64,000 nucleotides of DNA from assembly GCF_018143015.1 (NCBI RefSeq), contig NC_054747.1, forward strand, positions 32,271,233-32,335,232. Direction: 5' to 3'. A program made the translations under genes and the position numbers. Below, one piece after another: positions 14,001-22,667 of the stretch. The stretch is from Lytechinus variegatus (Eukaryota; Echinodermata; Echinoidea; Temnopleuroida; Toxopneustidae). The notes beneath the pieces were generated by a model, which did no database searches, was not told where the DNA came from, and saw only the letters and a list, made by a program, of their open reading frames with translations. Within the stretch, counting starts at the first letter, position 1, and every line of letters begins with the position of its first letter.

Positions 14001-17000
14001 ATTTGCTTACGATAGCTGTCCACTGCATTTTGTATTATATGTATGTCTATGTAAATTATTCTATTATGTAATCGTCACAATTTGTAATTCTTTCATTTCA
14101 TTTTGTATTTCTTTGTGCATGTATGCATTATGATTACTGTGTTTCATATATTGAATTTTCAATAAATGCAGAAACACCTTCCAAAAAAATTATTTATTGA
14201 TTCTCTCGATTGACTTTTATTTTTATGAACAGGTTCAACTATACCCCCGTTGACAATTGGTATGTATTAGTTTCGACATTTTATTAATTTAATTTACAGT
14301 TTTTGTGTATTTAATTTGTTCGACAACTGAATCAAATCATTAGAATGGGGACCATAAACCAATATAGACTGTTTAGGAATTGATATTTGGCGATATGGAA
14401 TGTGGACTGCACATATTGACATATAGCAAGATGTCTTATCTAAATATTTTATGAAGAAGTCATTTTGCACTTTTCGAATTTTTTACATACAAGTATTTTC
14501 CCTTCACAACGATAGAATAAAACATGGATAGACATGCAAATCTGTATTAAACCCTAGGCATAAAAATCCCCAAATTCAGGTTCAAACGTACATCCGTCAC
14601 CAAATATTCCATTTTACCTGTCATCCAAAATTAATAAATAAATTGGACATGGCAAGTTATATGTAACATTATGACATGCAAATATCAATGTCGCTTAAAT
14701 GCTTATTTGCCAACAATATGCGATTATTATTTGGTATTTAAGATGATAGGGTCCAAAGTCGGTTTATTATTTTTTTTCCTGGATTCCAGACGATGTGTCG
14801 AGTCCAAAAATTATTTCAAAAGTTCCTCTTTCGATGATCGGTCGTTTTTTCTGATATTCCCCTTTCCATCTTAATATTACAACAAAATAACAGTGCACCT
14901 CCGAATAGAATATTTCCAGATTGATGACGTTATTTATACCTCTTATTGCCACTATTTTATTAGTAGTAGTACTATTAATATTATTATATCCATTGATATT
15001 ATCATTAAGGAATTATACTGCAGACTTTAAATGAAATTAAAATACGTACCTTAATTTAACGTTGTAAAAAAGTTCGCTCGAAAATTAATGTTTTTGGTGC
15101 AGGAGAGGGTGGGAGCGGCAAAGGAAAACTGGTATAAATTTAGTATTACTGTATGAATATATTGTGGAAAGGTTTTTTTTTAACTTTAGAATAATCGTCT
15201 ATTACAATTTTCGGGATATGTTTTGATGGAGGTTCGACAATTGCAAATTTGACCAATTTTTAAGGCTGAAAAAAAAAACGTATACCTGTATACACGGTAT
15301 AAATGAGATGAATGCAGGGGTCAACATACAGTATCGCATACTGGGTTGAAGTGCGGACCTAGTACCTCTGGATCCATGGTAAATCTAAGGGCCTTTTTTA
15401 CACATGAATCTTGAATCCTCGTTGTAATGATGAATGTAAGCGTTCATTATTCTAATCATGTTCTAATTTAGTTTCACACGTGTGGCTGATGATGTCATAT
15501 CCCCAGTTGTTCCTTTGTATTTTATTATATGAAATTAGGTTCATTCAAAATTGTTCTCCCAAGAACTACAACAATTGGATAGACAACTGATTAAGTGCAT
15601 TATTTATCTATTGCTGCAACTTATTTCATCATGATGGAGACACATCATTTACACATGTATGAAAAAAATGAAGCAATTATGATTTCATGTTATAAAATAA
15701 GAAAATGGAAAGAGGGGATGTGACATCATTAACCCCTAATGAATATTCATTACGATGTGCAGCCTGTTTTCACAAAATATCGAAAAATTTTTAGATTCAA
15801 TAACTTCGTTATTTGTTATCCGACTTTCATATTTTTTGTCGGCAGTTTGCTCTGTGAATTTTTTTCCATTTATTTCGATATAAATATTTTAAGCCCGGAC
15901 CATCCCCTTAATAGCAATTAAATTTGTAAAAACTGTTTTAACCTCTGGTGAGGAACCTTGCTCACCAATCATAGACCACACCCGACCTATGTACTCCGCC
16001 TGGATTTCCCTCTCATTCCTCTTCAGGAATAGTTGTCTTAGCCATCCTTCTGTTAGCTTCAATCATCATCAACATTGTACAGCTCATACTTCCAGTGAGA
16101 AAAAATATTCCAGGTGATTATTATTCATCAGTTCCTTTAAAATGTTTAAAATGAGAATGCAAAAGTTGATTTACACCTTCAAGAAAGGGGACAACCTTAA
16201 AGGTGTATCTCCAAATGTGCTCTCAGTATTTGTAAAGGCGCACAGTTGAACTTTTTTACAAGATTATATGCCCTATAAACCTTATGATGAATAATAAATA
16301 TTTTATTGCAACATACAGGCTATAACAATTACAATTCCATAAATCCAAGCTGTAAACCTTTTGTTTAGGAGGGGGTGAACTACTGTTTAATCCCCGTCCA
16401 ACTTGAAACGTATGACGTCATGTATTTTACGCCCATGAACAATAACGAATACTGAGAGTATCATAAAAGACATAGCAAACATGTTTTTTCTCCTCTGATA
16501 CCTGTATGGTGTATTATCACGTATATAAGGTGGGTTGGTTACTAGTTTTTACCAGATTTCCTCTCGATGCTAACATTTTGTAAAAAACCTCTCTTCCGTA
16601 ATTTATATTTATTTTATGGAAAAATTGGAACTGAAAACCTATAGTGAAGGTATATTTATCTTTAACATCTTAACCTCGAGTAATAAATCTTTTTCACATC
16701 TCAGCTTACACGTGGCTTCATTTCATTTCCTTATAACTCTTTGGCAAATATTGTCTATTTACATTTACTATTTTATTTATTAGAGTTCGATAAGTCAAAG
16801 AAGAATGACAAAGGGTAAGTGGAAGGGGGAAGGGGTATTAATCACACGCCCAAATACACCCATCAATCCAACATCCCCTCTCGCATTATACTGTATACAA
16901 ATCCTCATTACCACAAACTGTTTCACACAGACACATCCTCAACTCTCCCCACATGTAAATATACACACGCACACCCATCTACACATTTTTATAATAACAA

Positions 17001-20000
17001 ACACCCTCGCACCCTCTTTCTCACATTTACAAGCGTTCATGTACACAAACTTATGAACCTTTAACACACATGCACGCACACATAGCTACCTTATCAAACG
17101 TACACCCACACGCGCATTTCCACATCCTGCCACGCCCACACTCAAACCCCAAAACCTCAACACTCACACACCATCAAACTCTCAGAAACTGGTAGGACAC
17201 AACCGAATATCTACCCTCACACATATCTATATACTATTTTCAAATACCAAACCACTCAAAGCACCGAACACAATTGTAACTATATACCCTTCACCTCAAC
17301 ATACCTGTCAGCATTAATACAAGTGCATCCAATTGCAACTTTGCAATTTTACCAAGGTGCATGTATACATGGTATATAACGTGCAACATAAAGACAAAAG
17401 GATAATTTCATTTTAGGAAATATATATTTTAATGCTCAGTATAAATCCCATTTCAAATATCTGATCTTCTAATGATATTTAGTATATGATAGAATTTCAG
17501 ATTTTGGTTCACTAGCTACTAATGTATTATTGAGTTTGCTCGTTTCTACTCTTGCCTAATCATCATATTTGGAAAATGTACTACGTATTCATCATATTGT
17601 AATTTTTGTAGTTTCAAGTTATTTTTTAATCCCATTCATAGCAACAATTTTTTTATACAAGCTCTAAGATAGATAATCGCTATCGGTAATATCTATTGAT
17701 CAATGTTTCACTGATTGTGCAGGAATGTTGTTAGTGCCATGAAATCCATTTGAATAGGCGTAAGTAACTATGAAATTAAATCATCTTGGAGTCTTTCCTT
17801 ATCGATGTAAAACAATCAATTATTTAAAAATTATTTTATTATTTTTAAAATAATACTTTCCTTGTACAGAGATGAAGTAAATACACAACAGGAGGGGAAT
17901 GATAACGTGGCCTATGAGATGATTCAAAGCGGAGATCGAGGTGAAAAATTATGCAAGAATGTTTCTAATTTTCTTTTCTCTATAATTATGCATATCACGG
18001 ATCATATTTCATATCAGATATACGGCTATAGTTTTCAATAACATCTTTTCCATCTGCGACATAGTGCCGTAGCTTTGCAACATCCTCATAATTCAAAATC
18101 ATCACATTTACTGATGAATATGATGCTAATTCCAAATTGTAAAACCTAAATAGCTAACATACACATAAACGGTTTCTCTTGTATTTTTTGTGTGAATGCT
18201 AATAATATAAACACAGCATTTATTGTGCGCCATCTATCTAGTAAACTATTACGAGGCGAGGAGTGATACAAGAAAAAATATGTTTGCCTGTCTGGAGGTA
18301 TGGTCAGATCAAATTACAGTAACATATTCAACCAAAGTAAAAAGAAACGAGAAAGGGTTTTGAATACTTTGTAAATGTTTAAAGCGATCCAATTGTTCGA
18401 ATCCTCAATGGAAGGTCATTCCAGAGAGAGAGAGAGAGAGAGAGAGCTGAAGAGGAACTGTTGAATTTTGCAATGCTTAATCTCTAATCTGTTGCATGAA
18501 CATCACATTCTATATACTAGAGCACGATAAACCTACGTTCATCATAATTACCTTTGTTTTATTTCAGATGGATTTGATGTTTTGATTATGGCAGTAAGTG
18601 TTCTGACTCAATTTCTTTTACGTTTCTTAAAACAATGCAGCATACACAGCGTTAAAACTTGGTGCTACCCACTCCTTCGTCATTGCCCATGAAAACTTGA
18701 CATTCTTTACCAGACTCGGTTCGATTGGACGGGGTGACTTCGGCGTGGTATGGAAAGGAGACCTCCGCTCAAACCAAAAACATCTTGATGTTGCTATCAG
18801 GCAAATACCAGGTAATAGTGTACGTAATTCACTTATTCAAGCATTTTTAATGAATATGACGGAAATTCGAACTTTTTAAGATCATGCTTGATTTGTCATC
18901 ACAATAAAAAAATGAATATCCTAATTAACGAATAATAGTAGGATGTCATTCAGGACATGTAGATAATGTAGATTGGAAAGTGATTCACTAGAAATTGGTT
19001 AAATTGTTTTCATACGACTAGTAGAGTCGGGTTCTCTTGGATGCAACTAACATGCCTAACATGAGGAGGAGGGTAGGGGTACGCAAATGAGGTACATGTA
19101 CATGCCCACAATTTAAAAAGTGTTCATTATTATTATCTTGTTACTTCACCAGAAATTGGTCATGGGAAAATAATCCTTGAATTTATATATATTTTTTTAA
19201 GTGAATGTTAATGATATTATTTTTATGTACCATTATTAATAGATCGCGTGACAAAATCACTTCACGTACTTCAAGCCATCAAGGTACTTTACAAGCTATC
19301 GGATCAACCAAATATTGTAAGATGTCTAGGATATTGTAAAGAGCAAGGTACGTAAAGCCTCTTTAATGATATCGGAAATTAAAATACAAGAGGTTCTCTG
19401 TAAACGACAGTGAAATGTATCCTCTAGTTTAAACGATAGATATATCTAGGTCGTAAGTACTGTTTTGCATTGTGTTTTTACATGTAAGTCCCGGGGAGTC
19501 CGCAGTTTGAAAGAAAATGGCCAATTCCAGCTTTGGAAATGTCATTCAAAGTAATCATGAATTCTATAAATAAGATAAAGGGTAATAATGATAAATCATG
19601 AGTAATAGTAAAAATAAAAAAAAATTAAAAAAAATCCCCTCATTTTACGATCACAGAACCCCTTGAAATGATTTAGTGTTAGTCTGATTCAAGAAAAGCG
19701 AAGCACAGGACATAGTATTCCATTCTTCTCCTGCAATACTAAGGATTGTTTATTAAACATAAAGTCACGGAACATACCTTTCTGCAACGATCGTTTATAT
19801 ACATTCAATTTGTAGGAAGTATCCTGTATGATTTCATCTCAGGGGGTACACTACTTACCTATCTACAGACTTCAGGGGTGCAATCTCAACCTACGTACAG
19901 CAATCTCAAACCAAACGGTGTTCGTATTGATGAGGGTACCCTACTTAACTTGGCTTGGCAGGTTGCTAAAGGGATGCATTTCCTTGCTTCTAAGAAGGTA

Positions 20001-22667
20001 ACATCATTTATTGGTATCCCTTAACAAAGGGAATCAGAGGTGAAACGGAAATTAGTTAGGATTAGAAATATAATTAACTTTCAAGTTTATGTTATTATCA
20101 ATTCGGGAACCTTTCAGTTTCAAACAGTGGAAGGGTAACCCAAGAGACTTGTTCATTCTCAAACAATGAAAAAGATCCAAATAAAATAATACCCCCAATG
20201 ACTCATAGATTTGGTTGTAATATTTTTTTTTTCCTTTTTATTCAGATCATCCATGGAGCTCTCTGCGCTCACAATGTGTTGCTAGGAGAAAGAAAACAAT
20301 GCAAGATATCAGACTATGGACTTTCTTCATCGTTCTTCGGTGACGTAGCTGTAAGTGTGATGTGTTATGCCAAATAATAAGGAATGTTTATTTTGTAACT
20401 TCATTTAGAGCTCTTCTCCTATTTCTGAAGATAAACGCAAATATCTGGTATTTAATGTAACAAGGTTGGTATCTGAAGAATTGATCCTTTTGGTTTTATT
20501 ACTCAGCCTGCAAATATACCAGATTTGCTGATTTTACATCATTATTCTTTGAAATTGTATACGTTAACTACAGATTGTAATTGGCAATCGATTGAATTAT
20601 TGCTTTAACACGATAATTTGTATACCGTCACAGAAACCTACAAGATGGAGTTCACCAGAAACCATGGTAACGGGTGACCAAACAACAGAAGGAGACATCT
20701 GGTCTTTTGGTATCGTCTTGTGGGAAATTGTGACACTGGGTAAGAAAGGGTGTGCACGAAGTTATGTTTGTAAATGTGTAATGTCCGATTATTAAATCTT
20801 ACATATCCATAGATAATGTTGTATATTAACGATGGTTGTTTTGAAGATGATAATAGTCACAGTACAATAATGATAATATGACTGTGCTGATAGGCTAAAT
20901 GATACCAACGCAACGACAATTATCACATGAGTACTACACCACTGCCCTTATTTTCCTGCTTCAACTTTCAAATCCAATAAAAAAGCGACGGAAAAAATTA
21001 AATATCTCTATTCGTTTTCATCGGGAGTTAATAATTCAAATTTCTTCTTGAACTGAAACGCCGGGTGATGTCAAACATGTTAATATGCTTTAAAATTGAT
21101 ATGAATTAAGTTATTAAAATGAAAAGTAGACAGGAACGCACAAAGTTTTGATTGACTATGAGAAACGATATGTACTGGAATATTGCAATACATACATGAT
21201 AAAGTAAAACTTTTACCTTTATTTCAGAGCACGAGCATTGTAACTTTCTTTATTCTGATAGGTGCAAGGCCATACCCAAATAAAACATTCGGCGCGGTTC
21301 AGACGGAGGTTGCTAATGGTTACCAGATGCCACGCCCTCGTCACTGTGCACAAGAAGTGTAATTTCAATAACATTCTTAATCTTTGATAGATTTTCCTCA
21401 AGCTTTCATCAATATAGTGGAAGAGCCGTGGTGTAGTTGTTCTGACTATCGCCCTGTAAACAGGGGGTCGTGTGTTTCAATTCCAACCGCGGTCTAGCGT
21501 CCTTTGGCAAGGCCTTAATCCACACTTTGCCACTCTCGACTCAGGTGCTAAATGTGTACCCGGTAGGATGTAAAAGATATTGTATGTTTGATTTTGCCAG
21601 CACCATAATGAGGCTGCGATGAATGCAAGGAATGATCCCCGGGGAGTGGAAATTGTGGACTCTTCGTGCGGGATTGAAATGAATCCATGACCAGGGTGAT
21701 AGTATGCTGTAACGTGCTTTGAGCCATTCTGGGAAAAGCGGTTTATAAAAATTGGTTATTATTATTTTTATTATTTTATGATTTTTTTCTGGCATTTTTA
21801 AAACAAATTTTTCTTCAGGGTGACCTTCCCCTTTGATAATTACGGTGTTATAGGAACGTCAATTCGTTCCCTTTACAGGAGCAATCCCATAAGGTATGGA
21901 CCTATGTACGTCCATGCATAAAGTGGTGTAATAAAAAAGAAGTGTTATAATATGAACAAAGACTGTTTAAATATCACATGAATTTAAGGATGGTGTAAAT
22001 CTCTATTTGTGGCTCACAAATGATAACATGGACTATTATTGCATTGTGAATAAAGAACTGATATCTTATTTCACAGGTACTCGGTTATGACTGGATGTTG
22101 GGAGAAGGATCCTACAAAGAGGACCAACTTTGATCGGATCCTGAAAGATTTGGAAAGGATTCTAGAAAAGACTCATGTAAGCTTAAATTTTGATTCCACA
22201 CAATTTGATCTCCTGCTGTGATACTGCTTGACTTTGCTGTTATCATGTTTATCAACCATAGGGCAACATACGATTGAAATCTATTGTTTTACCTGTATAC
22301 TATACTATGCAGTCGCGTTAGAATAATTAAGCCATGCGACTTACTTCCCATATTCAATAGCCGAAATTAAATTTGGGTACCCGGTTGCCTCAGATTGCCC
22401 TCCCCCCGTAGATTTGTTATTTTTTTCTTCCCCTGTTTAATAATTTGTATCTGTAATAACGTTGTAATTTCAGTAAATATTGAAGTATTCAAAAATTTGA
22501 TTATGAATTTGCTTGATGAAAAATGCTGAATACTATCTATTTATATCACATTGCTATTGGCTGATTGATAACGGACTTTAATTGTCTGTATCGTTCAATT
22601 TTCACAGAGCTACCTGTCACTTAATGACTTGGATGAGCAGTTGTATGCGTCTACCAGTGATATGTGA
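1907..22667 (+). CDS. Gene 1: SUSD2-like (VWD-sushi) receptor tyrosine pseudokinase, 5' incomplete
   Basis: This is a single-pass membrane receptor spliced by eye from 19 exons (listed separately). It gives 746 residues plus a stop, with all phases compatible. Order: VWD domain, SUSD2/mucin-4-type linker, sushi domain with four Cys, short stalk, membrane helix, juxtamembrane region with two Tyr motifs, tyrosine-kinase-like domain, and a short tail ending in Ser-Asp-Met. Seen: GRGDFG glycine loop, VAIR in place of VAIK, HGALCAHN in place of HRDLAARN, DYG, SPE, DIWSFGIVLWE, and GCWEKDP. Known: the VWD-linker-sushi-helix order is that of SUSD2, which has only a short cytoplasmic tail. Inference: the ectodomain is joined to a catalytically inactive kinase that may act as a scaffold or partner. 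Gene 2 shares the intracellular half exon for exon. The 5' end lies outside the window, so total length and signal peptide are unknown. Confidence 0.82.
2786..2962 (+). CDS. Gene 1 exon: VWD domain, second part
   Basis: The acceptor is a weak cctccag and the donor gtcacg is a poor match to consensus, but phase 1 at both ends fits its neighbours. It reads LSSIAMQDSGSDTIVVEAS and continues through a WQSVYF segment, as expected for the middle strands of a VWD domain. The donor could be misplaced by a few codons. Confidence 0.72.
3165..3585. repeat. Dispersed repeat, copy A
   Basis: This stretch aligns by eye with 15485-15913 over nearly its whole length, sharing ttaggtt-cattcaaaa, caattggat-gacaactgattaag, and the ending atataaatattt-agccc. 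Both copies lie in gene 1 introns in the same orientation. Its type is not evident; a MITE is likely. Confidence 0.75.
4347..4492 (+). CDS. Gene 1 exon: VWD domain, third part
   Basis: Acceptor ctttcctag, donor gtaaga; enters in phase 1 and leaves in phase 0. It encodes beta-rich VWD sequence including FKETGIGVAVNYHDGMLAVQ, which fits the late strands of the domain. Confidence 0.85.
5127..5253 (+). CDS. Gene 1 exon: VWD domain end with calcium-loop motif
   Basis: Acceptor tttttactag, donor gtaaga. It encodes SGLFGNRDGDPSNDL, the GLxGNxxGDPxxDL calcium-binding-type signature of VWD domains, and ends in FGQS with a split Trp codon completed by the next exon (FGQSW, as in SUSD2). Confidence 0.9.
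5505..5556. repeat. Short perfect hairpin in a gene 1 intron
   Basis: Two arms of about 19 bases (aggagtaaaatctttccca and its reverse complement) surround a loop of about 12 bases. It lies between the last VWD exon and the linker exon. It may be a tiny MITE remnant or a transcribed hairpin; nothing distinguishes these. Confidence 0.6.
6174..6413 (+). CDS. Gene 1 exon: SUSD2/mucin-4-type linker after VWD
   Basis: Acceptor cctaacag, donor gtaagc; phase 1 at both ends. It encodes WEIEADYTLFRYVS, then a segment with Cys-x5-QCLFDYEVS and DLALATLDAYEKF. This matches the conserved region between VWD and sushi in SUSD2 and mucin-4-type proteins. Confidence 0.88.
6945..7151 (+). CDS. Gene 1 exon: sushi (CCP) domain
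   Basis: One symmetric phase 1-1 exon encodes a whole sushi domain: Cys in ACPYLITPYNG, Cys in VTFTCDES, Cys in FKRCEYD, the conserved Trp in LVWTG, and a final Cys in NECI. Sushi domains are usually protein-binding modules encoded by one phase 1-1 exon. Acceptor ctttacgtag, donor gtaaga. Confidence 0.92.
7152..8387. other. Gene 1 intron with simple-sequence tracts
   Basis: It holds a C run near 7280-7297, a purine-rich stretch to about 7440, and a GT-rich low-complexity tract at about 7795-8190. I see no exon. Open frames within the GT tract are by-products of base composition. Confidence 0.6.
8388..11083. mobile_element. Fold-back element, copy 1 (2.7 kb, sub-repeat arms)
   Basis: The ends are TGTTACAC at the left and GTGTAACA at the right. 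The outer arms consist of short sub-repeats based on cccacaaatgtaataac (inverted as acatttgtgggta at the right), with tgaacgcattact-type sequence inside them. Further in, degenerate units of roughly 80-120 bases containing agtctttc-cagacccggttatttcaaaa run in one orientation in the left half and inverted in the right half. A T-rich pyrimidine tract (about 9580-9870) lies near the centre. I found no transposase-like frame and no clean target duplication (aggtt and aaggt flank it). It lies in the intron between the sushi and first stalk exons. A second copy is at 41953-44397. Confidence 0.8.
9580..9870. repeat. Polypyrimidine (T-rich) tract within fold-back copy 1
   Basis: Nearly 300 bases consist of T runs with scattered C and few purines. 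The long Phe-rich open frames here reflect composition, not genes. Confidence 0.8.
11496..11534 (+). CDS. Gene 1 stalk micro-exon 1 (39 bases)
   Basis: Acceptor cttcatag, donor gtatgt; phase 1-1. It encodes QWTEPTLLSPTT after the split Gly, a Thr/Pro-rich extracellular stalk. A comparable Thr-rich micro-exon (TTEKWTTSHPTT) occurs in gene 3 at 63684, which supports both. Confidence 0.68.
12040..13065. other. Gene 1 intron segment, repeat-like but unclassified
   Basis: I could not assign this stretch to an exon or a known element. Positions 12290-12860 have higher GC than the surroundings and look like part of an inserted repeat, but I could find neither ends nor a conserved frame. Confidence 0.35.
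13070..13885 (-). mobile_element. LINE fragment: 3' end of a reverse transcriptase ORF, minus strand
   Basis: Minus-strand frames read, in order, a degraded stretch near 13880-13745 resembling KTK-IIF and LDVGG-type RT sequence; then LYTRIVLPQLTYCKVAWGNT, LQKKILRLIT and IHNYNTREQNL; then FITSCIKEWNRLPADMSN. This is the C-terminal part of non-LTR (CR1/Jockey-like) reverse transcriptase ORFs. The 5' part is missing and the frame shifts between about 13310 and 13064, so it is a dead, 5'-truncated copy in the intron between the two stalk exons. Confidence 0.85.
13905..13990 (-). mobile_element. Penelope-like terminal fragment with a hammerhead-like core
   Basis: On the minus strand, CTGATGA is followed after 19 bases by GAAACGTC. 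The spacer can form an imperfect stem, and a neighbouring inverted copy (gaccagaacacgctg) suggests the ancestral stem was perfect. Penelope-like retroelements are known to carry hammerhead ribozymes at their ends, and tttatgacgtttcg looks like that kind of end. The assignment rests on this motif alone; no Penelope reverse transcriptase is present. Confidence 0.45.
14233..14259 (+). CDS. Gene 1 stalk micro-exon 2 (27 bases)
   Basis: Acceptor tgaacag, donor gtatgt; phase 1-1. It adds STIPPLTI after the split Gly. Its support is the two splice signals and the phase; being so short, it may be optional. Confidence 0.55.
15485..15913. repeat. Dispersed repeat, copy B
   Basis: Partner of 3165-3585, same orientation. 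Just upstream, 15395-15480 has another repeat (catgaatcttgaatcctcgttgtaat) related to 58590-58976. Confidence 0.75.
16027..16113 (+). CDS. Gene 1 exon: membrane helix
   Basis: Acceptor ctctcattcctcttcag, donor gtgatt; phase 1-1. It encodes GIVVLAILLLASIIINIVQL followed by ILPVRK, a hydrophobic helix with a basic stop-transfer end. The homologous gene 2 exon (33566-33703) starts further upstream and carries 17 extra codons of extracellular sequence. Confidence 0.88.
16784..16814 (+). CDS. Gene 1 juxtamembrane exon 1 (31 bases)
   Basis: Acceptor ttatttattag, donor gtaagt; enters in phase 1 and leaves in phase 2. It encodes EFDKSKKNDK. It matches gene 2 exon 34544-34574 in length, phase and sequence, which makes this tiny exon credible. 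Confidence 0.82.
16830..17230. repeat. CA-rich intronic tract shared by genes 1 and 2
   Basis: This C/A-rich stretch (acacacgcacaccca-like words) directly follows juxtamembrane exon 1. Gene 2 has a similar tract at the same intron position (34600-35200), so it predates the duplication. The open frames within it are compositional. Confidence 0.7.
17870..17940 (+). CDS. Gene 1 juxtamembrane exon 2 with first Tyr motif
   Basis: Acceptor cttgtacag, donor gtgaaa; enters in phase 2 and leaves in phase 1. It encodes NDNVAYEMIQSGDR. VAYEMI fits the ITIM consensus (S/I/V/L-x-Y-x-x-I/V/L), and YEMI fits the Yxx(I/L) half of an ITAM. The same exon in gene 2 reads NDNVAYEMVRSGDG. Confidence 0.87.
18425..18447. 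repeat. (AG)n microsatellite
   Basis: A run of about 11 AG repeats in an intron of gene 1. Confidence 0.9.
18641..18811 (+). CDS. Gene 1 exon: second Tyr motif and kinase N-lobe
   Basis: Acceptor acaatgcag, donor gtaata; phase 1-1. It encodes AYTALK, then FFTRLGSIGRGDFGVVWKGD and DVAIRQIPG. The glycine loop is intact, but the ATP-anchoring Lys of VAIK is Arg. Joined to the preceding exon, the two Tyr read YEMI-x6-YTAL. Confidence 0.9.
19243..19347 (+). CDS. Gene 1 exon: alpha-C helix region
   Basis: Acceptor ttaatag, donor gtacgt; phase 1-1. It encodes LQAIKVLYKLSDQPNIVRCL. By alignment to LxEAxxLxxLxHPNIV, the alpha-C Glu that should pair with the VAIK Lys is Ala. PNIV and the following LGYC are typical of tyrosine kinases. 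Confidence 0.9.
19816..19997 (+). CDS. Gene 1 exon: hinge and alpha-E helix
   Basis: Acceptor caatttgtag, donor gtaaca; enters in phase 1 and leaves in phase 0. It encodes the hinge ILYDFISGGTLLTYLQ, a kinase-insert-like loop, then LLNLAWQVAKGMHFLASKK, equivalent to the QVAxGMxYLxxKK of receptor tyrosine kinases. By eye there are 11 differences in 182 bases from the gene 2 exon. Confidence 0.92.
20246..20350 (+). CDS. Gene 1 exon: catalytic and Mg loops, degenerate
   Basis: Acceptor ttttattcag, donor gtaagt; phase 0-0. It encodes IIHGALCAHNVLLGERKQ, then CKISDYGLSSSFFGDVA. The HRD Arg and catalytic Asp are replaced (HGA). The Asn of the loop and the Asp of DxG remain. The activation loop is short and has no Tyr. 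Confidence 0.93.
20634..20739 (+). CDS. Gene 1 exon: P+1 loop and alpha-F helix
   Basis: Acceptor accgtcacag, donor gtaaga; enters in phase 0 and leaves in phase 1. It encodes KPTRWSSPETM (the counterpart of PVKWMAPE) and GDIWSFGIVLWEIVTLG, diagnostic of the tyrosine kinase group. Confidence 0.93.
21262..21358 (+). CDS. Gene 1 exon: alpha-G region
   Basis: Acceptor attctgatag, donor gtaatt; enters in phase 1 and leaves in phase 2. It encodes ARPYPNKTFGAVQTEVANGY, then QMPRPRHCAQEV, matching the PYP...GYRMPxPxxC stretch of receptor tyrosine kinases. Confidence 0.92.
21415..21775 (+). mobile_element. tRNA-derived SINE
   Basis: A tRNA-like head (gccgtggtgtagttgttctg as box A region, gtgtttcaattcc as a worn box B) is followed by a unique body and an AT-rich ttattatt tail. 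It is inserted just after a gene 1 kinase exon. Confidence 0.75.
22077..22176 (+). CDS. Gene 1 exon: C-lobe CW motif
   Basis: Acceptor ttatttcacag, donor gtaagc; enters in phase 2 and leaves in phase 0. It encodes YSVMTGCWEKDPTKRTNF and DRILKDLERILEK. This is the CWxxDPxxRPxF motif, with Thr in place of Pro. Confidence 0.92.
22608..22667 (+). CDS. Gene 1 last coding exon
   Basis: Acceptor ttcacag; phase 0. It encodes SYLSLNDLDEQLYASTSDM followed by TGA. The gene 2 counterpart differs at a few residues and also ends in Asp-Met. Confidence 0.92.
   Translation, partial: SYLSLNDLDEQLYASTSDM

Noticed and set aside
15975-16026. Upstream extension of the gene 1 helix exon (acceptor atag before accacaccc)
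   Set aside because: The sequence is open and resembles the longer gene 2 exon slightly, but the acceptor gives phase 0 where phase 1 is needed; the pyrimidine-rich acceptor at 16026 fits.
16805-17064. Thr/His/Pro-rich open frames (also 34660-34969)
   Set aside because: They come from CA-rich intronic tracts in two overlapping frames.
18568-18593. Possible extra micro-exon between gene 1 juxtamembrane exon 2 and the first kinase exon
   Set aside because: It has a good acceptor (tatttcag) and donor (gtaagt) but leaves in phase 0, while the next exon needs phase 1, so including it would break the frame. Direct joining restores AYTALK as in gene 2.
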